Source of the DNA: Clavulina sp. PMI_390
Taxonomy: Eukaryota; Basidiomycota; Agaricomycetes; Cantharellales; Hydnaceae
Length of the DNA stretch: 64,000 bases
Assembly (NCBI GenBank): GCA_015039315.1
Contig: WIDE01000079.1
Coordinates: 81,186 to 145,185, forward strand
Direction: 5' to 3'
A program made the translations under genes and the position numbers. Below the pieces are notes generated by a model, which saw nothing but the letters and a program-made list of their open reading frames with translations, was not told the DNA's origin and ran no database searches. This document shows positions 58,177 through 64,000 of the stretch, piece after piece. Each line of letters begins with the position of its first letter. The stretch's first letter is position 1.

Positions 58177-59724
58177 CTCACTGACTCGGTTTGATTGGAG
58201 GGCCTGTCTGTCTCCTGGCTGGCAATTCATTTTCTTCCCCGCCACCCTACGGTCATATTCGTGATCATTGCGAAAGCGTTTTCCTTCCTTTCCCATGATT
58301 TTGTGTGTGTATGTGGCGCACACCCGACGCTACCATGCCAATCTGTCGGGGTGGTCGCTGCCGCATTTCCGCGCAGCGGTGCCGTCGGGGACTATACCTT
58401 CACGCTCCGCGGCTTCGGCTGGCTGTTTTTTTATGATTCAATTTCCCATATTTCCACTTTGGCTACTTTCCTTCACTAAAAACTACTCACGGCCAATATT
58501 GATCAATTACCAAGTCCACAAATCTACTGACCAATAGTGGCTTATGTACGATTGGATTTTGGTTACCCTCTTCTCCACGCCTCTTTATATTATGCAAAAC
58601 AGTGTGGTTTTCCCTTCCATTTCTCTCATCGATCGTTCGATCCCGACACTTTCTCCTTATGATACCTTTCCTCTCGTTCAGGGTGGGCTTCGCTCACTTA
58701 AACTTGAGTCGCCGTAATTTTGTCTTGCGCTCTTTGTTTCTATCATTTTCATTTTATCTCCTCCATTATATCAATGCGTGTGTGCTTCAGCGGTACTAGC
58801 CTTTAGTTGCTCGGTATTCCCCCTTTTCTCACTATCCTTTCAGAGTGGTTTCCAGCGCGTTTCATGTCTTGATGTTCTGTTTTTCGTACAGTAACTTCCT
58901 ATAACTACGTCCCTCAATATTACATTTCTCTGCTTACCCTCGTATCATGCGCGTCACTTCTCGTAATCCCGCCCCTCAGCATGGCTTTTTTTTTGATCCG
59001 CACTCAGTTTGTCATCTGTAACCGACCGTCATCGGGATTTGTTCCCACAAATTGGATCGATGGCAAAACGGTACTTTCGTTGATCCTTCGCCGCGGTAAC
59101 TCATCATTATTTTTCTAAAAAAAAATAACCCAAAAAAAATTGCAGCATGCCTTCATTCGCCTCACGGGCCGAACTGGGTGGGTACCACCAACTTATACAA
59201 CAACCCTGCGCGCGTGCTACAAGTTGCCGAAGATTATGCCAAGGACACTATACTGCGGCTGATTGGACGAAGTGATTTACATGCTAGACATTTGGAGCAA
59301 AGTTTCTTGGCCTGGGCTTGGAATCTCCCACCCATATCGCGGTCACTCCGCTTTGGCCCTCCGAGCTCTCAGCAACTTGACCAATTGGGCGATAATGTCT
59401 CGCTCTGTCCACCAACTGGTATGAGAGCGTGATCAACAAATATGAAGTTCCGTATGTGTGCGTTAGCATAGGTAGTAGGAGAAAAGACATTTCGTCAGCC
59501 GGCGTTTCTCCCGATTGGAATAGATAGGAAGATACAGGAAGAACATCAGGGGAAGAATAAAAGGGGAATGGATCGGCGCTGAGCCAGGTGGGAGGGGAAT
59601 CGGAAGCGTGCGTATAGTGAAAAGCACGCCCGTTCCATATGCATTGCCAGTGATCGGTGATGATGCACAAAGGCAAGCGGAAAGGAGGACTGGTGAGAAT
59701 GCGAGGTTCCCATTCCATCCGTGG
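58177..59724. other. 1.5-kb stretch without a supported gene
   Basis: Lies between convergent gene E and RFT1. T/C-rich around 58420-58800 and with A runs at 59110-59140. Short open frames such as 59178-59432 show no conserved feature. It may contain long 3' untranslated regions. Confidence 0.4.
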
Positions 59725-61724
59725 TTAATCCAATAACCATAGAAGGTTACTCGGTTGTGTTTCGCTTTCCATCCACTCTTCTTGCCATGAAGCAAAAGCA
59801 CAAGCAAACGAAGTGGGAAACAACGAGAAGAAGAGTTTACTCACCAAACGATAATCCATATCACGAAATGTAGAACTCCAATCGCGAGATGGGTTCCTTT
59901 TGAAGCCAGGGGTGATACGAGACCTCCATAGTGGCTGGCGCTAGCTCGAAGGATAATCCCAATTACGGCACTAACGAGCCACACCGATCGTGGTGGAAGA
60001 CATTTCCAGCCATCGAGCAGAGACGCGGAACCTGATGAGGATGACGACGCTGCAGACGCTCGCCTGAAATATGCCGACATGAAAAACCACCCATATATCG
60101 CGCGTGAGCCCAAGTTGAGCACGTTTGCATACACCATCCCAGTTTCTTTCATTCCACCACCACTTTTTGCTCCTCCCGCGGCCCCACCGGATTCTCCTCC
60201 CAGGCGACTGAAGCCTACGGCAGATAGGACGAACAGGATTGAAGCCGCACCCATGAAGCGGCTCTGTCGAGCCAAGTCTCGGGGTTCGGCCACACTAGCC
60301 ATGAGCGCTTCCAGAAAACCGTTAAGTGCCATAACAGGGAGATAGAGGCAGTATGCTTGTAGGACGGCGGGGGCGGAGGTGTTGAGGACATACCGCCGTG
60401 GGAGAAGGAATGAAGCAAGCGTGGGCACGAAGGGGGGCCCGAAAACGATGAAGACCAGGGAGAGGTGCGTGTAGAGAAGCAGAATGAGCTGGGAAGTGGA
60501 GGCTGCTTGCCCAAGTCGGGTGCGCTGCTCGTCTGCGCCGGCGATAGTTTCTGGGGCATCAGAGTTCTTTTTGGTGGTGAGGGAAGCGGTGCTGGAAGAT
60601 GATGGGGCTGGGGCTGACGGTATGGAGAGAAGCTTGGAGAAGAAAATCCGGCTTGTTTCTTCAATTGGCTGGAATACAATCCGAGCGATGAGTGATCCTA
60701 ATTAGAGGTGGCGGATTGTCAGATTGACAAAGACGCTGTAATAATGTTTTTCGGAAATAGTGCCCCGTACCGTAATTTGTGGCTATGGCATATCCTCCCT
60801 GGTCCTCCAACTCGCTAAACTTCGATACGAGGAAGCGATCGCCCTCCGTGAGGAAATGTTTAAATACCGACTGGAGCGTCATCGATAAAGATAGATTTAG
60901 AAGCGTTTCATCAAAATATGTGGGGGTATTCCTGATGAGAAGAAACGGCACTTCTTCGTTAGCGAAGTACGGAACACGTAAACTTGCGAAGAATCCTCTC
61001 ACACGCCATTGCTTCCACCTGGTGGCTTTTGAAGCCTTAAGCTCCACAATCGGCCCCAGAAAGCCCATAGAAAGACGCCTAAAGTGGCAGCACCATACGC
61101 TACTTGACCCCCAGCAAAGGCCACCAAACTCCATGACGGAGGCAGAAGCACTATCAACGCAACACCCGTGACCGCCTTGGCAGCCACAGCTGATGCTTCG
61201 GCACGCACACGGATGTGCACCTTGAGCTCGGAAAGCGCACGAATGTGCAGTGGCTCGGATAACAGCTCGAGTGTTGCAGCGAGTGCATAGAGCGAAATAG
61301 CCAGTGAGAAATGAGGCTGCGCCCGGGTTGTCTCGGACACAAAATAGTGGTATGCGAATGTCGCTATTAGTGCGAGCGGCGCCCCGAGGATAATTGGGAT
61401 GTGGGCGATGTTGGCTATTCTTGTAGCCCGGTTAAGGCCCCGATCATCCGAGCCCGGAGAGGCCGAATCTGGCTTGGAGGACGAGGAGGACCTCAGGAGG
61501 GCATTTCTCACACCTTCTCGGGCAAGGAACAGGATGGTCGACAGCAATAGTTCGAACTGGATTGTTGCTGTGCCGAAGACTTCTGGAGACGCGACACGTA
61601 CGAGAGCCTGGTTCAGAATGAATGTGAAGGCTCGAGAGAAAAGTTGGAGGCCAACGAGCTGAGAGACTGCATTTAGAGCTGTCGATCCAAGGTCCTTTTT
61701 CTCTTCTCCAGTAGGCTTTGCCAT
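59725..61724 (-). CDS. RFT1: Oligosaccharide translocation protein RFT1
   Basis: Multi-pass ER membrane protein of the N-glycosylation pathway, linked to flipping of the Man5 lipid-linked precursor. ATG at 61724 (MAKPTGEEKKDLGSTALNAV). Family blocks: LLSTILFLAREGVRNALLR, LLSEPLHIRALSELKVHIRV, then TYFDETLLNLSLSMTLQSVF and EGDRFLVSKFSELEDQGGYA around 60770-60920, and further hydrophobic segments (VLQAYCLYLPVMALNGFLEA; LHFVIWIIVW). The exon ending WIIVW has a GTGAGT donor near 59845. The nearest acceptors give an immediate TGA; skipping to a later AG gives 12 more residues to a TAA at 59725. The 3' end is therefore uncertain by a few codons. Two low-complexity loops (SSSTASLTTKK and GGAAGGAKSGGG) are lineage-specific. 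Confidence 0.88.
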
Positions 61725-61978
61725 TAGCTGTGTGGGACGTGGCCCAACACGTCGCGAATCGGTCACAGTGGCACTATGGCAACTTCGTCACGTCAATGGG
61801 CTCTCTTGTCATCGTCATCACGAGAAGCAGAATGAGTTTCAGTTTGATTTATAATGCTGCCTATTGTGACGCGAATCTCGGGGAGACTTCATACAGAAGC
61901 ATCGAAAGGATTAAATGCAAGGAGGAATAGATATAGTTGCTTGCGAATGCTCTACAATTTGCTCGTAGACGAAAAACT

Positions 61979-62847
61979 CTACTCCGAAGTCACTGCCTCT
62001 TCCCTCCTTGGCTTGAAGAATGCCTTTCTTCGCTCTTCCCTAGCCTCATAGCCTTCTGCTACCCGCCCATCACCCATCAGAGTACCTCCGCCAGCATCCA
62101 GCGTACCCACGGCAGCCCCGAGGACCGCACAGGACCCAACAGCAATAGGGAGAGACCGCACTGCAGGATTAGAACGATGATACGACAGAGTAGAATCCGA
62201 TTGGGGGTGATTAGAGTGTGTCAAGAGTGGAGAGGGCGTCGTGGGCAAATCGTTGAATAGCAAGACGAACATCAGCTATTTTGACTCCAACCAATACCAC
62301 CAACACCAATAGTAGGCAGAGAAAGCGACACGTACTTCGGATACCAGCTAGGAAACCAGCAGCACAACCACCGGCAGCACCATTCAGAGCGTCATTCGTT
62401 TGCCTCAAGTTAGCCACCGTGGCATCGGTGTAAGCAAATGTACCGGCCATTGCAGCTGAAGAAATTTCAAGAGAGCCATTCGAAGCCAATTTAGGTGCAT
62501 TCGGAGCAGCACAGATAAGCAATAGCCATAGACGAAAGTTTGTATCCGATTCATGGAGACAGGGCAGGAGCCAAATGTGACAATTGCAACAATGAAAGTG
62601 AGCTTCAAAATGAGCCAGAATAGGATATTAGAGCTATATTTTACTAACCGAAGAGTCCAACAGTTCCTCCAGTTCTGGTCAGAATACCAGTAGCACCGCG
62701 AGAATGGGTCTCCAGCGCATTCTGGACGGCGCTCACGAGCAGACCAGCACCCGCGCCTTTTGCTGCGGCATACGCAGCGAGTTCTACTGCTGGCTTTTGC
62801 TCGTACGCCGATGGCGTTTTTGACGAGCTGGCGTCGTGTGTCGACAT
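61979..62847 (-). CDS. NDUFA11: Complex I 21-kDa subunit, NDUFA11/B14.7 type
   Basis: Membrane accessory subunit of mitochondrial complex I, related to the Tim17 fold. Exons 62847-62649, 62455-62336 and 62160-61979 join in frame to 166 residues. Start MSTHDASSSKTPSAYEQKPA. Visible features: AAAKGAGAGLLVSAVQNALE, GGTVGLFGAAMAGTFAYTDA, LRQTNDALNGAAGGCAAGFL and, in the last exon, RSLPIAVGSCAVLGAAVGTL with a charged tail (EEAVTSE). Gly-rich small-residue helices fit the family. An open extension of exon 2 into the intron gives a different tail that does not match the family, so the spliced form is preferred. It ends 255 bases upstream of the RFT1 start. Confidence 0.85.
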
Positions 62848-63063
62848 TTCGGTCACTTTGTGTTGAACAGGGCCACGGCGCTTCGACGTTTGATTAGGCA
62901 AGTGCCGCGAACCGTGACGCTCCCAACGAACGAACGACGTACGTTTGTGTCTCCTTTCTTACCAAAACTACTTGGCCACTAACCCCTAGAAATTCGTCGT
63001 TTGGGACCCTTAGTTACTTCTTGTTAACCTTACTTCCCAACTCTCTCGTCTAATTACGCCATC
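62848..63063. promoter_or_regulatory. Divergent promoter region of NDUFA11 and YPT1
   Basis: Only 216 bases separate the two start codons, which face away from each other, so they likely share a bidirectional promoter. It is CT-rich next to the YPT1 start. No specific site is claimed. Confidence 0.5.

Positions 63064-64000
<937 letters not shown>

Noticed and set aside
59178..59432. Open frame on the + strand between gene E and RFT1
   Set aside because: Lacks a conserved feature or supportable splice partners; its short length fits chance.
62211..62336. Alternative C-terminus of the NDUFA11-type protein by read-through of exon 2
   Set aside because: The spliced exon at 62160-61979 gives the expected RSLPIAVGSC…GTL family segment; the read-through tail does not.

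Overview
The window is nuclear DNA of a filamentous basidiomycete, most likely an Agaricomycete. Genes are dense and on both strands. They are cut by many short introns (mostly about 50-100 nt, GT...AG). Agaricomycete-style F-box genes are expanded, and the housekeeping genes are plainly fungal: Pol zeta REV3, sterol glucosyltransferase ATG26, Pol III subunits, citrate carrier YHM2, RFT1 and complex I subunits. No tRNA, rRNA or CRISPR array was recognised. A run of N (26683-27640) breaks two genes.

Layout. 1-283: 3' end of an unknown gene (+). 504-10119: five head-to-tail F-box/leucine-rich paralogs (-), the first four with a shared upstream element. 10555-16916: REV3 (-). 17160-17460: decayed copy of the 3' end of ATG26. 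18069-23417: ATG26 (-). 25232-25827: Pol III subunit RPC11 (-). 26102-26650: complex I NDUFS6-type subunit (+), cut by the gap. 27641-28011: N-terminus of Pol III subunit RPC37 (-), also cut. 28345-31838: Ala/Thr/Pro-rich coiled-coil protein (+). 32467-34287: YHM2 (+) with two 3-nt exons. 34708-35995: Mpv17/PMP22-family protein (-). 36575-39372: secreted alginate-lyase-like protein with a large low-complexity insertion (+). 39651-40715: Rab5-type GTPase (+).

41216-58176 is the most unusual part. Five genes on the + strand (called A to E here) encode proteins built from an N-terminal BRCT-like domain, repeated Myb/SANT-like domains and a conserved C-terminal segment. The architecture recalls the telomere protein Rap1/TERF2IP. 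A, B and C have BRCT plus four Myb-like repeats, E has BRCT plus three, and D is related to E but has no BRCT. Intron positions are shared across all five, so they are one expanded family. Between A and B lie a foldback MITE-like element with a 3-bp target duplication and an unrecognised minus-strand gene.

59725-61724 is RFT1 (-), 61979-62847 an NDUFA11-type complex I subunit (-), and 63064-64000 the 5' part of the Ypt1/Rab1 GTPase (+). Exon structures were read by hand from splice consensus, frame continuity and family conservation. Single-exon ends may be off, especially in REV3, ATG26, RFT1 and the 45531-46601 gene.
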